A DNA stretch of 64,000 nucleotides from Thermodesulfobacteriota bacterium (lineage in GTDB: Bacteria > Desulfobacterota > Syntrophorhabdia > Syntrophorhabdales > JANXAF01): assembly GCA_025062045.1 (NCBI GenBank), contig JANXAF010000005.1:62001-126000 (forward strand), written 5' to 3'. Both the position numbers and the translations under genes were made by a program. The notes beneath the pieces were generated by a model. That model was not told the origin of the DNA. It did not search any database and worked only from the letters and a program-made list of their open reading frames with translations. The stretch's first letter is position 1. The number at the start of each line of letters is the position of its first letter. Below, one piece after another: positions 8,627 through 17,873 of this stretch.

Positions 8627-9115
8627 ATGGTTTTAATTGGAGTGATCTCTGATACCCATCTTAGGTACCCTACTGATGAATTCAAAAGCTTTATTGAAAG
8701 AACTTTTGGCCAGATGGACATGATCTTACACGCAGGCGATATGACTTCGATAGAAGTGTACGAGTTTCTGAAAATATACAACCTCAAAGCCGTGAGAGGA
8801 AACATGGACGACTTCCAATTGCGCTCCCTCCTTCCAGATAAACTCTCATTCGAAATTGAGGGTTTAAAGTTCGGACTCATACATGGACAAGGTGCACCTT
8901 TCGGAATTGAACATGTTGTCTTGAAAGAGTTCGATAATGTCGATGTGATAGTCTTCGGGCATTCCCATGTCCCAAAAGTTTCAAAAATAGGAGAAGTTCA
9001 CCTTTTCAACCCAGGATCCTTCAAAAAACCTTATAGCCCACCTCCAACGGTAGGCATCTTAAGAGTGGAAGGAAAAAAAATAGAGTTTGATCACATTCCA
9101 GTGACCGGACTTTAA
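8627..9115 (+). CDS. YfcE/MJ0936-family metallophosphoesterase
   Basis: The 162-residue calcineurin-like phosphoesterase has the ordered metal-binding motifs GVISDTHLR, HAGDM, VRGNMD, LIHGQ and FGHSHVPK, then FNPGSFKKP. Family members hydrolyse phosphodiesters in vitro with Mn or Ni; the physiological substrate is mostly unknown. The length is full for the family. Its stop codon (TAA, 9113-9115) is immediately followed by the ATG of the GH57 gene, so the two are co-transcribed, although a functional link is not obvious. Confidence 0.9.
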   Translation: MVLIGVISDTHLRYPTDEFKSFIERTFGQMDMILHAGDMTSIEVYEFLKIYNLKAVRGNMDDFQLRSLLPDKLSFEIEGLKFGLIHGQGAPFGIEHVVLKEFDNVDVIVFGHSHVPKVSKIGEVHLFNPGSFKKPYSPPPTVGILRVEGKKIEFDHIPVTGL

Positions 9116-11254
9116 ATGGAACCTCTCTACGTTCTCTTTCTCTGGCACATGCATCAGCCATTCTACAAAAATCTTCGCACCAACCAGTATTTATTACCGT
9201 GGGTCCTCCTCCACGGAACAAAGGATTACCTGGATATGCTTCTTATAGCCCAACCCTTTGACACTATTAGGCAAAACTTCAACCTTGTTCCCTCGCTTAT
9301 CGTTCAAATTATGGATTATGCAAATGGCACGGCCGAGGACATCCACTTCTCCCTTTTTAAAAAACCGGCGGCTGCCTTAAGATTGGAAGAAAAAGTTTTC
9401 ATTCTCAAGAACTTCTTTAACTCCAATTGGGATAACATGATTAGACCATTTAGCCGTTATTTCGAACTTTTAAAAAAGAGAGGATTCTATTACCGGGAAG
9501 GTGACCTTTTTCGGATCGCAGAAGGATTTACAGAAGAAGAGCTCAGAGACTTACAGGTCCTTTTTTTCCTTTCCTGGATAGACCCGTACTTCTTTGAGGA
9601 GAACGGAAACCTAAGGTACTTAAAGGCCAAGGGTAAATTCTTCTCCGAAGAAGATAAAACCATAATTGAGGAAGCTCAAAAAGAAATAATAAAAAGGATA
9701 CTTCCCACATACAAAAGATTAAACGATGATGGAAAGATAGAGCTTACAACTAGTCCCTTCTACCATCCAATAATTCCACTTCTGATAGATACGTCCATAG
9801 CGAAAGATTCGTCTCCGGACATTTCTTTCCCAAAAAAGGGTTTCTCTCACAGAGAAGATGCGAAAGCCCAAATTGTCAAAGCAAAAGAGCTTTTTTTTGA
9901 AGTCTTCGGATTTTATCCAAGGGGTATGTGGCCTCCCGAAGGTTCGGTAAGTTACGATGCCTGTCTTTTATACAGTGAGGAGGGTATAGAGTGGCTAGCA
10001 ACAGATGAAGGTATCCTATTTAAGACTTTACGTATGGATTTAACTAGAAGCGCTTTAGGAAAAGAAGTCTATTCCGATCTTCTTTACAGGCCGTATCTTT
10101 TCGAAAGTGAGGAGAAACGCTTAATCCTCCTTTTTAGAGACAAGGTTCTTTCAGATCTCATATCCTTTCATTACGCTAAGCTCGATCCAAAAGAGGCCGT
10201 ATCCGATTTCTTAAGAAGACTGAGAAAAATAAGAGACTGTGTGGAAGGTAAAGTCAGAAACCCGTGCGTTCTTATCGCTATGGATGGAGAGAACGCATGG
10301 GAGTTTTACAAGAACGACGGAAGGGATTTCCTAATGTTTCTTTACGAAGCAATTTCAAAAGAAAAATATCTAGTCTCAAGCACCGTATCCTCATACCTCG
10401 ACAATTTTTCAGACTATGAGACCTTAAACAACATATATCCTGGATCATGGATTGATAGCAACTTTAAGATCTGGATTGGCCACCCGGAGGACAATCTGGC
10501 CTGGGAACTGCTCTCTAAAACCAGAGATTTTCTAGAATCTCAAGACAGAGAAAGGCGAAATACTTTGGCCTGGGAATCGATGTACATTTCTCAGGGGAGC
10601 GACTGGAATTGGTGGTTTGGCGATGAACACTCCTCGGAGAATGATGAGGTATTCGATTTCCTATTTAGGGAGAATCTTTCCAACGTGTACAGATTTTTGG
10701 GTGTCGAGCCCCCCAATGAGCTCAGTATCCCGATAATCACCGAAGAAAGAGAAATAAGGCCTAAATACGAACCGACAGCTTTTATCTATCCAAAAATAGA
10801 CGGTCAGGTTACCAACTATTTTGAATGGCTCGGATCGGGATACTTCGAGTCTTGGGCGAAGGGGGTTGCCATGCATGAGCCATCCCATTTGATGAGAAAG
10901 CTTTATTTTGGTTTCAATGATAAATCGTTCTTTATCAGGGTAGATGTGGATAGAAAGTTTCTTCAGGAAGAAAGCGATATGGTGTTTGAAGTCTCCCTTA
11001 TCGGAAAGGAGACTATTACGATTTTATATCACACCCAAGAGGAAAGAATCGAAGCCCCTTTCCCTGCAAAAGCTGCTTTTAGTGATTGTCTTGAAGTCGA
11101 GATTCCAAAAGAGGCATTGGGAAGTGTGGATCGCGTACTTTTTTGGTGTACGTTGAAGTTGAAAAATCTAACCTGTGACAGGATCCCGAAGAAGGGGTAT
11201 ATCCGGGCAAGAGTACCTGACGAAAAATTTGAGGCTGAAATGTGGTATGTCTGA
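9116..11254 (+). CDS. Glycoside hydrolase family 57 (alpha-amylase/glucanotransferase type)
   Basis: The 712-residue protein has the GH57 conserved regions. These are HMHQPFY at the N-terminus, HPIIPLL (about 217), GMWPPEG with the candidate nucleophile E275, and the acid/base region MDGENAWEFY with D390. A C-terminal beta-rich domain (about 560-712) follows. GH57 enzymes act on alpha-glucans such as glycogen or maltodextrin, and some are branching enzymes. No signal peptide is seen, so an intracellular glycogen-type polymer is the likely substrate. The ATG directly abuts the upstream stop. The exact activity (amylase, transferase, branching) cannot be assigned. Confidence 0.87.
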   Translation: MEPLYVLFLWHMHQPFYKNLRTNQYLLPWVLLHGTKDYLDMLLIAQPFDTIRQNFNLVPSLIVQIMDYANGTAEDIHFSLFKKPAAALRLEEKVFILKNFFNSNWDNMIRPFSRYFELLKKRGFYYREGDLFRIAEGFTEEELRDLQVLFFLSWIDPYFFEENGNLRYLKAKGKFFSEEDKTIIEEAQKEIIKRILPTYKRLNDDGKIELTTSPFYHPIIPLLIDTSIAKDSSPDISFPKKGFSHREDAKAQIVKAKELFFEVFGFYPRGMWPPEGSVSYDACLLYSEEGIEWLATDEGILFKTLRMDLTRSALGKEVYSDLLYRPYLFESEEKRLILLFRDKVLSDLISFHYAKLDPKEAVSDFLRRLRKIRDCVEGKVRNPCVLIAMDGENAWEFYKNDGRDFLMFLYEAISKEKYLVSSTVSSYLDNFSDYETLNNIYPGSWIDSNFKIWIGHPEDNLAWELLSKTRDFLESQDRERRNTLAWESMYISQGSDWNWWFGDEHSSENDEVFDFLFRENLSNVYRFLGVEPPNELSIPIITEEREIRPKYEPTAFIYPKIDGQVTNYFEWLGSGYFESWAKGVAMHEPSHLMRKLYFGFNDKSFFIRVDVDRKFLQEESDMVFEVSLIGKETITILYHTQEERIEAPFPAKAAFSDCLEVEIPKEALGSVDRVLFWCTLKLKNLTCDRIPKKGYIRARVPDEKFEAEMWYV

Positions 11255-11261
11255 AAGTTTC

Positions 11262-11888
11262 TCATTTCTTTAGCAGAGCTATCATTTTTTCTATTTTTTT
11301 CTTTAAGACCTTCTCTGCAATCTCCGGGAGCTTTTTTTCGACGTAAGTTTCGATGTGGTTTTTTACGAGAGGTTCAAGTTTTGCCAAAAGCCTGCTTTTT
11401 GCCTCATTCACTGTCTCGTAAACTACCATTTCTAAATCTTTTTTCAAGTCTAAAAGCTCTTTTTCCAGTTCCTCCTTTTCAAATTCCCGAAACACTTCCT
11501 CGGTCTTTGCCCTTCTCTTCTCCCTCAAAAGTTCGGATTCTTCTACGCCTCGCAAAAGGAGGTCGATGACGTAAAGATAATTTATCGGTTTTTCAATAAT
11601 CCCATCTATTCCCTCCTCTTTCAGGTCCAAGTCTTCTGACTCTTCCTTTAACACGTAAAAACTTCCTTTTATCCCTTTTTCTTTAAGGTTCTTTAATAAA
11701 TCCTTTCCCCTCATATCAGGAAGGTTCAGGTTCACAATAAATACGGATGGTCTTTCTTTGAACGCGAGCTCCATGCCTTCTTTTCCTGTTTTTGCATAGA
11801 GTATGTCGTACTCCTCTCTAGGAAGGATAAGTCTGAAAGACTCTTTCAAAGTCTCATCTTTGTCCACGAGAAGTAGTCTTTTCATCAA
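11262..11888 (-). CDS. Degenerate receiver-domain protein with long coiled-coil tail
   Basis: Residues 1-115 fold like a response-regulator receiver: acidic pair D9/D11, beta-strand pattern and the conserved K in IIEKPIN. The phosphoacceptor position is asparagine (N53 in FIVNLNLPDM), and the usual Thr/Ser of the fourth strand appears to be Lys (VLKEE). This suggests a phosphorylation-independent pseudo-receiver. Residues 120-208 are strongly charged and heptad-like, consistent with a coiled coil, with no DNA-binding or output enzyme domain. It lies 2 bases downstream of the ExeA-like ATPase gene, so the two probably form a functional pair. The role is unknown. Confidence 0.75.
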   Translation of the reverse strand: MMKRLLLVDKDETLKESFRLILPREEYDILYAKTGKEGMELAFKERPSVFIVNLNLPDMRGKDLLKNLKEKGIKGSFYVLKEESEDLDLKEEGIDGIIEKPINYLYVIDLLLRGVEESELLREKRRAKTEEVFREFEKEELEKELLDLKKDLEMVVYETVNEAKSRLLAKLEPLVKNHIETYVEKKLPEIAEKVLKKKIEKMIALLKK

Positions 11889-11890
11889 GT

Positions 11891-12838
11891 CTACCTCCCA
11901 AAAAGATTGAAGAAGCCAGAAATCAAGAGTCGGAGGAAAGATTCTTCTCCAAAAATCAAAACCAAAAAAAGAAAACTGTAAAGGATAACAAAAAACAACA
12001 CCCGCAGAGTCTTTAGTGTACCTTTTGAATCGGTTCTTCCACTTTCAAGTGCAAGATTTGCTATCTTTTCGTCGATAATTTCGGATCTCCGGTATTTAGC
12101 AAGACAATACGCCTCACTCAGAGTCTTATTGAACTTGTAAAGATTTCCTTTCGATTCAGAAAAGATCATCTCCAAAGCTTTTTCTTTTATAGTCAAGGTA
12201 AGAGAAAGAGCCATATTTAGCCTGTGATTTATGTAGAATTTTGCCTCAGAATAGAGCATAGGGCGCATAAAGTGTATGACGCTTATCCTTTTTACTATTT
12301 CCGCCATACCTTTCTTTTTGAGTCTTTCTAGAAGAAGCCAATTTCCCGCAAGAATAATGTGAAAAAGTCTATAAGGACCAAACTCGAGCCCGGAAAGACA
12401 AAGGAGGAATTTAAGAGTTTCCTTACTTAGAAAATGGGCGTCGTCTACTATCAAGACGAGCTCTTTACTGATCTTTAAACTGATCGATACAATATCCGCC
12501 AAAACCTCTTTAAAATCCATTCGAGTTGAAGTGACTGGCCTATTTATGAATCTTTCAAATATCTCATTGACCAGTTCTTTTTTCTCTTTGTGTTTTCCGT
12601 CAAGAAAAATCGGGAGATATTTATCTGCTACCCGATCCGCGAACTTTTTCAAAACTGTGGTCTTTCCTGCTCCATCTTCTCCTATAAGGAGGGCAATCCC
12701 CTCTCTCAGGTTCAGAAAGAAGAAGAGGTGCTCTAAAGCCTCTTTGGAAAATCCCGTTTCGTAAAATATATCTTCTTCAGTCTCACAAAAGAACGGGTTT
12801 CTTATTGGACCAAACGCGACTCTAGTGTGAAAATCCAC
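11891..12838 (-). CDS. ExeA/GspA-like AAA ATPase with C-terminal membrane segment
   Basis: The 315-residue protein starts with the ExeA signature region (FGPIRNPFFCE...YETGFSKEALEHLFFFL). Walker A is GEDGAGKTT (about 54-62) and Walker B is LVLIVDDAH. A hydrophobic segment near the C-terminus (about 280-312) would anchor it in the inner membrane with the ATPase in the cytoplasm. ExeA proteins help place type II secretion or pilus secretins through the cell wall, but this protein lacks the periplasmic peptidoglycan-binding domain and no secretion genes are adjacent. It is co-transcribed with the pseudo-receiver gene. Confidence 0.8.
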   Translation of the reverse strand: MDFHTRVAFGPIRNPFFCETEEDIFYETGFSKEALEHLFFFLNLREGIALLIGEDGAGKTTVLKKFADRVADKYLPIFLDGKHKEKKELVNEIFERFINRPVTSTRMDFKEVLADIVSISLKISKELVLIVDDAHFLSKETLKFLLCLSGLEFGPYRLFHIILAGNWLLLERLKKKGMAEIVKRISVIHFMRPMLYSEAKFYINHRLNMALSLTLTIKEKALEMIFSESKGNLYKFNKTLSEAYCLAKYRRSEIIDEKIANLALESGRTDSKGTLKTLRVLFFVILYSFLFLVLIFGEESFLRLLISGFFNLFGR

Positions 12839-12882
12839 TCAATAACATTACTTCAGCCCTACGTCACTTTTCAACGAATTGT

Positions 12883-12911
12883 TTGAATCTTCCCATTTTT
12901 CCAGATAAAAT
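12883..12911 (+). promoter_or_regulatory. Sigma-70-type promoter, possibly leaderless, for GT2 gene
   Basis: TTGAAT (12883-12888), a 17-base spacer and TAAAAT (12906-12911) predict initiation at about 12917-12918, on the ATG of the GT2 gene. No ribosome-binding site is visible. Confidence 0.5.
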
Positions 12912-12916
12912 TAAGA

Positions 12917-13609
12917 ATGCTCCTTTCTGTGATAATCCCTGTGTACAACGAGGCAAAAACAATTATTGAGATCGTAAAAAAGGTCCATGGGTCTCCCTAT
13001 GAAAAAGAGATAATAGTAGTAGATGACGGATCCACTGACGGTACAAAAGAGATACTTGAAAATAGTTTGGAACTCAAAAAGATCCCCAACATCAAGATCA
13101 TTTTTCACAAAAAAAACATGGGAAAAGGGGCTGCCATAAGATCAGGTCTAGAAGTGGCGACCGGTGAAATAATCCTCATTCAGGATGCAGATTTTGAGTA
13201 TGACCCAATTGAGTACCCGAACCTTCTTTCTCCTATTCTGGAAGGAAAGGCCGACGTTGTTTATGGATCGAGATTTCTCGGTGGCCCCCACAGGGTTTTG
13301 TATTTCTGGCACTACGTGGGGAATAAACTTATTACCCTTTTATCGAATATGTTTACTGATCTTAACCTTACGGACATGGAAACAGGATTCAAGGTCTTTC
13401 GGCGAGAGATTATAAAGGACATAAACATCGAATCTAACGACTTCTGTTTTGAGCCCGAAATAACAGCAAAGGTGGCAAAGAAAAGATGTAGGATATATGA
13501 GGTGCCCATATCCTATTACGGTAGGACTTACGAAGAAGGTAAAAAGATCACTTGGATTGACGGAATAAAAGCCATATTTGCCATACTTAAGTACAACCTT
13601 TTTAGGTAG
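12917..13609 (+). CDS. Family 2 glycosyltransferase (polyprenyl-phosphate mannosyl/glucosyltransferase-like)
   Basis: The 230-residue GT-A enzyme has SVIIPVYNEAKTI, VDDGSTDGT, the DxD-like QDADFEYD and GSRFLGG. This is the pattern of dolichol-phosphate mannosyltransferase-like enzymes, which transfer a sugar from a nucleotide donor to a polyprenyl phosphate at the inner membrane. No C-terminal membrane domain is present, so it is a soluble or peripheral DPM1-like form. The 3' end overlaps the convergent flippase-like gene by 8 bases. The sugar is not predictable. Confidence 0.87.
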   Translation: MLLSVIIPVYNEAKTIIEIVKKVHGSPYEKEIIVVDDGSTDGTKEILENSLELKKIPNIKIIFHKKNMGKGAAIRSGLEVATGEIILIQDADFEYDPIEYPNLLSPILEGKADVVYGSRFLGGPHRVLYFWHYVGNKLITLLSNMFTDLNLTDMETGFKVFRREIIKDINIESNDFCFEPEITAKVAKKRCRIYEVPISYYGRTYEEGKKITWIDGIKAIFAILKYNLFR

Positions 13610-14609
13610 CCTTATCATCTTTCAACGAATAGAGTTCCTTAAATCCTAGGTGTTCTGATACAAAAAATATGGCCCCAAGGAAGGTGTAAGGGAAATACCA
13701 TGTGGCATGATAGATGATAGACACTGAAAATCCTTCGTGTTTTGGTACGTCAAAAATTGAAAGAAGGTAAACAAGGAGAAACTGATATAACCCCACGTAC
13801 CCAGGTGAAGAGGGAAGGGTTATTCCTATGTTTAAAAAGGCGCAGACAAAGGGTACGTAGAATGGATTTATGGAGATCCCAAAAGATTTGATTACCATAT
13901 AAAGGCTAAAGCTCATACAAAGCCACTGAAAAAAGGAAATGAATGATATGTAAGCGAGTGAAACTGGAGAGTTTATTCTTCTTACGTTTTTGTGGATCTC
14001 TCTAATTCTGCTTACAATCTTTCCTGAGCACTTCTTACCCTTTTTCGTGATTTTTTCGATTATGTAAGAAAAGACCGTATCCTTACCTGCAGAGATGAGG
14101 ATTATGACACCCAAAACCATAAATCCAACAAAACCCACAAGCAACTTTGAAATCCAAAGGGGAAGACCGGTTCTAGGAAAAAAAACGAATACCAAAAGTA
14201 AAAGCCCTACAAGGTCGAAAAACCTGTCAATGATAACCGTGGAAAAGGAATAAGAAAAGGGTATGGCCCTCTTTTTTGCGAGGACATACGCTCTTACTAT
14301 CTCTCCGATCCTTGCAGGAAGAACGTTGTTTATAAAGAGTCCTATAATAAGTGAAACAAAGGTCTCTTTCACAGAAACACCATACCCTACTATCTTTGAC
14401 CATTTGGCTGCGCTGAGAAAAGAGGCAATTAAGACAAAAAAAACGGGAATAAAAAGCATTTTTATATCTAGTCTCCGTAAGGTCTCGAGAACTAGTTCTG
14501 GCTTTACACCACGAATTGCTAGATAAAGGAGTGCTAAACTCAGCCCTATACCTGATATCTTTATCCACTTTTCCTTTTGAATCTTCACCTCTGGCGCTAA
14601 GTATAACAC
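13602..14609 (-). CDS. Multi-pass membrane protein of the UPF0104/lysylphosphatidylglycerol-synthase TM (flippase-like) family
   Basis: The 335-residue protein has about eight hydrophobic helices, with the family motifs NNVLPARIGEIVRAYVL and IDRFFDLVGLLLLVF and the later PGYVGLYQFLLV. This matches the flippase-like transmembrane domain seen in MprF and in stand-alone homologues near glycosyltransferases. The neighbouring GT2 gene, convergent and overlapping by 8 bases, supports a role in lipid-linked sugar metabolism, but transport has not been shown for most members. Confidence 0.8.
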   Translation of the reverse strand: MLYLAPEVKIQKEKWIKISGIGLSLALLYLAIRGVKPELVLETLRRLDIKMLFIPVFFVLIASFLSAAKWSKIVGYGVSVKETFVSLIIGLFINNVLPARIGEIVRAYVLAKKRAIPFSYSFSTVIIDRFFDLVGLLLLVFVFFPRTGLPLWISKLLVGFVGFMVLGVIILISAGKDTVFSYIIEKITKKGKKCSGKIVSRIREIHKNVRRINSPVSLAYISFISFFQWLCMSFSLYMVIKSFGISINPFYVPFVCAFLNIGITLPSSPGYVGLYQFLLVYLLSIFDVPKHEGFSVSIIYHATWYFPYTFLGAIFFVSEHLGFKELYSLKDDKAT

Positions 14610-14626
14610 ATGTTCTTAGGTTTTGC

Positions 14627-14654
14627 TTGACAAGTCTGCCTTTAATGTTATCTT
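14627..14654 (+). promoter_or_regulatory. Sigma-70-type promoter for fabH
   Basis: TTGACA (14627-14632), a 16-base spacer and TATCTT (14649-14654) lead to a short leader with GGAG before the ATG at 14678. Confidence 0.45.
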
Positions 14655-14677
14655 AAATTAACGCCTGGAGCTGTGCA

Positions 14678-15664
14678 ATGAAGAAGATATCGATTGTCGG
14701 AACGGGTTCTTACGTACCTGAAAAGATTCTTTCCAACCACGATTTGGAGAAAATTCTCGACACAACCGATGAGTGGATCTACACCCGAACCGGAATCAAA
14801 GAAAGGAGGATAGCCGAAAGTAATGTAGCAACTTCCGACCTGTGCAAAATTGCATGCGAAAGGGCAATGGAGATGGCAAAAATCAAACCTGATGATGTAG
14901 ATCTAATCATTCTTGCAACTATTACTCCTGATACCCACTGCCCCGCTGGAGCGAATTGGCTTGAGGCTAAGCTCAGGTGCAAAAATGCAGTATCTTTCGA
15001 CATTACGGCCGCATGTAGCGGGTTCATCTTTGCCCTCCATGTGGCTGTAAACCTCATAAGAGCAGGGACAAATAAAACAGCTCTCGTCGTCGCCGGAGAG
15101 ATAATGAGCAGGGTTGTGAACTGGAACGAGAGGGAGAGTTGTATCCTCTGGGGGGACGGTGCTGGTGCGGCTGTTGTGACGGAGTCCGAAGAAGGAGCTG
15201 AGATTTTATCTACCCATATCCATACGGACGGAGAAAACGGAGATACTCTCCTTATGCCTGGAGGTGGCTCAAAAACCACTCCAATAAGCCACGAAAGCGT
15301 AGATAAAGGTCTCCATTACCTCAAGATGATAGAGGCAAACAAATCGTTTAGAGTCGCTGTTAACAGGTTCGCTGAAGCCTGTGAGGAGGCTGTGAGGGCC
15401 AATAACGTGAGATTGGAGGATATTTCCCTCATAATACCCCATCAAGCAAATCTAAGAATAATCCAGGGAATGGCTAAAAAACTCAATTTTCCCATGGAGA
15501 AGGTCTATGTGACGATCGAAAAATACGGCAACATATCATCGGCAACAGTTCCTATTGCCCTCGACGAAGCGGTCCGTGACGGAACGATAAAAAAAGGAGA
15601 TTTGGTCCTTCTTACCGCCTTCGGTGGCGGACTTACGTGGGGAAGCTCGTTGATAAGATGGTAA
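14678..15664 (+). CDS. fabH: 3-oxoacyl-[ACP] synthase III
   Basis: The 328-residue enzyme starts fatty-acid synthesis by condensing acetyl-CoA (or branched acyl-CoA) with malonyl-ACP. The Cys-His-Asn triad is intact: C113 in ITAACSG, H255 in PHQANLRI and N285 in YGNISSATVP. The N-terminal RTGIKERR motif and C-terminal GGGLTWGS are also canonical. It stands alone behind its own promoter, between the flippase-like gene and tRNA-Ser. Primer specificity is not readable. Confidence 0.96.
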   Translation: MKKISIVGTGSYVPEKILSNHDLEKILDTTDEWIYTRTGIKERRIAESNVATSDLCKIACERAMEMAKIKPDDVDLIILATITPDTHCPAGANWLEAKLRCKNAVSFDITAACSGFIFALHVAVNLIRAGTNKTALVVAGEIMSRVVNWNERESCILWGDGAGAAVVTESEEGAEILSTHIHTDGENGDTLLMPGGGSKTTPISHESVDKGLHYLKMIEANKSFRVAVNRFAEACEEAVRANNVRLEDISLIIPHQANLRIIQGMAKKLNFPMEKVYVTIEKYGNISSATVPIALDEAVRDGTIKKGDLVLLTAFGGGLTWGSSLIRW

Positions 15665-15686
15665 ATTGTGGTTATAATTGAAAAAA

Positions 15687-15774
15687 GGAGGGGTGGCTGA
15701 GTGGTCGAAAGCGGCGGTCTTGAAAACCGTTAGGCGCATTGGGCGCCTCGTGGGTTCGAATCCTACCCCCTCCG
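15687..15774 (+). tRNA. tRNA-Ser (anticodon TGA)
   Basis: The acceptor stem GGAGGGG/CCCCTCC, anticodon loop CTTGAAA with anticodon TGA, long variable arm (AGGCGC-attg-GGCGCCT) and T-arm GTGGG-TTCGAAT-CCTAC define a class II serine tRNA. The discriminator base is G; CCA is not encoded. The 60 bases after it show no clear terminator. Confidence 0.96.
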
Positions 15775-15834
15775 ATTTGACACCTCAAACATCTCCAACC
15801 CTTAGAAAAATTGAACAATCTACAAGTTTTTCAG

Positions 15835-16575
15835 CTAGATGTTAAATCCTGTAAGTCTTATGAAGTTTCCGGAAAGGATAAGTGACTTTTCTCTGTGGGA
15901 CAAAGGAAGACTCAGCACTTTATCAAGCTCTGTCTCCATCCGTCCAAAGGGGACGTCGGAGGCAAAGAGTATCCTTTCCGGCCCAACTGTATCACAGAAT
16001 TTAAGAATGGTTTCCCTTGGTGCAAGCGAGGTATCAAAGTAGACGTTCTCCTTGTCTTTAAAAGCACGTAAAAAATCTATTGGATTTCCACCGAGCATGC
16101 CAAGATGGGGTATTATTATTTTGAGATTCTCTGCCATCTCAACGAAGATCTCAGTGAATTTTAACTCTTCCTCGAAAAGGATAGGTTTACCTTTCTCCTC
16201 CAATTTTTTTATGAGTTTTGGGAGACTTTTCTCTTTTAGTACCGAGTAGTTAGATGCCATGTCTTGTTTACCCCGCATCCAGTGCCATTTTCCACCGTAA
16301 TAACCCGAGGGGATTGGATCAAAATCCTCCCTGTCGAAGTCTTCCCTTATATAGTGATACGGAATGAAGGATTTTATCTTCTCTGCCTCAATGAGGATCT
16401 GGCGATTGATCTCGTCTGAGGCAATGGCAGTTGATGGGAATGGGATTATCACTACGTAATCTATCCCACATTTTGCCATCTGGGATAAGAGATCGGACTC
16501 GCTCACCTCTATTCCTAAGGTGAGTGAGGGTCCGAAATGAGAATGGCTGTCGATTATTAGGCCTTCTTCCATCAA
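15835..16575 (-). CDS. Amidohydrolase-2 family metal-dependent hydrolase
   Basis: The 246-residue TIM-barrel protein begins with DSHSHFG (metal-binding HxH) and contains IIPHLG and a late ILFASDVPFG (active-site Asp). This is the amidohydrolase-2 pattern shared by decarboxylases and lactonases. The start overlaps the pyrC stop by 4 bases (ATGA), so it is the last gene of the pyr operon. A pyrimidine-related substrate is possible but unproven; it lacks the dihydroorotase HCHLREPG motif. Confidence 0.8.
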   Translation of the reverse strand: MMEEGLIIDSHSHFGPSLTLGIEVSESDLLSQMAKCGIDYVVIIPFPSTAIASDEINRQILIEAEKIKSFIPYHYIREDFDREDFDPIPSGYYGGKWHWMRGKQDMASNYSVLKEKSLPKLIKKLEEKGKPILFEEELKFTEIFVEMAENLKIIIPHLGMLGGNPIDFLRAFKDKENVYFDTSLAPRETILKFCDTVGPERILFASDVPFGRMETELDKVLSLPLSHREKSLILSGNFIRLTGFNI

Positions 16576-17873
16576 TCCTCTTCTACTTCAAAATCTGGAT
16601 CTTTATAGACTATTCTTCCTCCAACCATCGTTAGAAGATTCTTCCCCTTAAGCCTCATTCCGTGGAAAGGCGTGTTTTTCCCTTTGGATGCAAACTCTTC
16701 TTTATTGACGATCCACTCCAGATATGGGTCAAAAACGATGACGTCAGCAATCTTTCCTTCCCCAAGAGTTCCGTAGGGAACATTTATGAGCCTTGCTGGA
16801 TTTACCGTCATCTTTTTTATTATTTCTTTAAGGTCCAACACACCTTCGTGAAAAAGTGAAAGGGAAACGGCAAAGGCGGTCTCCAGACCAGAGATCCCCG
16901 AAGAAGCAAGAGCAAATTCGACCTCCTTTGATCCAGTTTCGTGGGGTGCATGGTCAGTGGATATAATATCTATCACGCCCTCTTTAAGAGCCTCTTTTAT
17001 GGATTCCACATCTTTTTTAGACCTAAGCGGTGGGTTAACCTTGTAATTCGCGTCAAATGTCAAGATCGATTCGTCCGTTAGGGTGAAGTAATGTGGACAC
17101 GTATCGCATGTTAGTTTGTCAAACTTTTTTTTCTCCTCCCTTATTACGTTTATGCTTCCTTCAGTAGAGACGTGGGTTATATGAATACGGGAGTTCACAT
17201 ACCCCGCTATTTTTATGTCCCTTATGACCATCAACTCTTCTGCTATAGGTGGGGAAGCTTCAAGTCCAGTAAGAAGGGAAAAATAACCTTCGTTCACGCA
17301 TCCAGTGGAAAGGTCAGGATCTTCACAATGGGAAAGAAGGGGAATTGAAAATATTTTTATGTACTCGAGTGCCCTTCGTAGGACAGCTGAATTCCTAATG
17401 GGATATCCATCATCGGAGACGGCTACTATTCCTGCTTTGACCATCTCTCCTATTTCCGACAATTCCTCACCTTTTAGCCCCTTCGTTACCGCCCCGCATG
17501 GAAATACCCTCGCGTACCCTTCCTCCTTCGCTTTTCTTATTATGTACTCTGTGACACTTTTATTGTCGTTTACTGGATCAGTGTTGGCCATCGAGACTAA
17601 GGATGTGAAACCACCTTTTACCGCGGCTAAAGTACCAGTTTTTATCGTCTCCTTGTACTCGTATCCAGGCTCCCTCAAATGGCAGTGAATGTCTATTAGG
17701 CCCGGACAGACAACCAGCCCTTTGGCGTTTACAATTACGGTCTTATCCTCTGGCTTTACATCTATCTTTTTTCCAATCTTCGATATCTTTCCTTCTTCTA
17801 TCAGGACATCCCTTTCGGCGTCGAAATCTGTTTCAGGATCTATTACCCTTCCGCCTTTTATCAAAATCCTCAC
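16572..17873 (-). CDS. pyrC: Dihydroorotase
   Basis: The 433-residue class I dihydroorotase closes carbamoyl-aspartate to dihydroorotate in pyrimidine synthesis. Visible motifs are the metal site [16 protein letters not shown] and the catalytic region STDHAPHE. The length matches the long PyrC/PyrX group. It lies between pyrB (4-base overlap) and the amidohydrolase gene (4-base overlap). An active-site STDHAPH and intact HxH argue for a catalytic enzyme, not the inactive PyrC' partner of aspartate transcarbamoylase. Confidence 0.95.
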   Translation of the reverse strand: MRILIKGGRVIDPETDFDAERDVLIEEGKISKIGKKIDVKPEDKTVIVNAKGLVVCPGLIDIHCHLREPGYEYKETIKTGTLAAVKGGFTSLVSMANTDPVNDNKSVTEYIIRKAKEEGYARVFPCGAVTKGLKGEELSEIGEMVKAGIVAVSDDGYPIRNSAVLRRALEYIKIFSIPLLSHCEDPDLSTGCVNEGYFSLLTGLEASPPIAEELMVIRDIKIAGYVNSRIHITHVSTEGSINVIREEKKKFDKLTCDTCPHYFTLTDESILTFDANYKVNPPLRSKKDVESIKEALKEGVIDIISTDHAPHETGSKEVEFALASSGISGLETAFAVSLSLFHEGVLDLKEIIKKMTVNPARLINVPYGTLGEGKIADVIVFDPYLEWIVNKEEFASKGKNTPFHGMRLKGKNLLTMVGGRIVYKDPDFEVEED

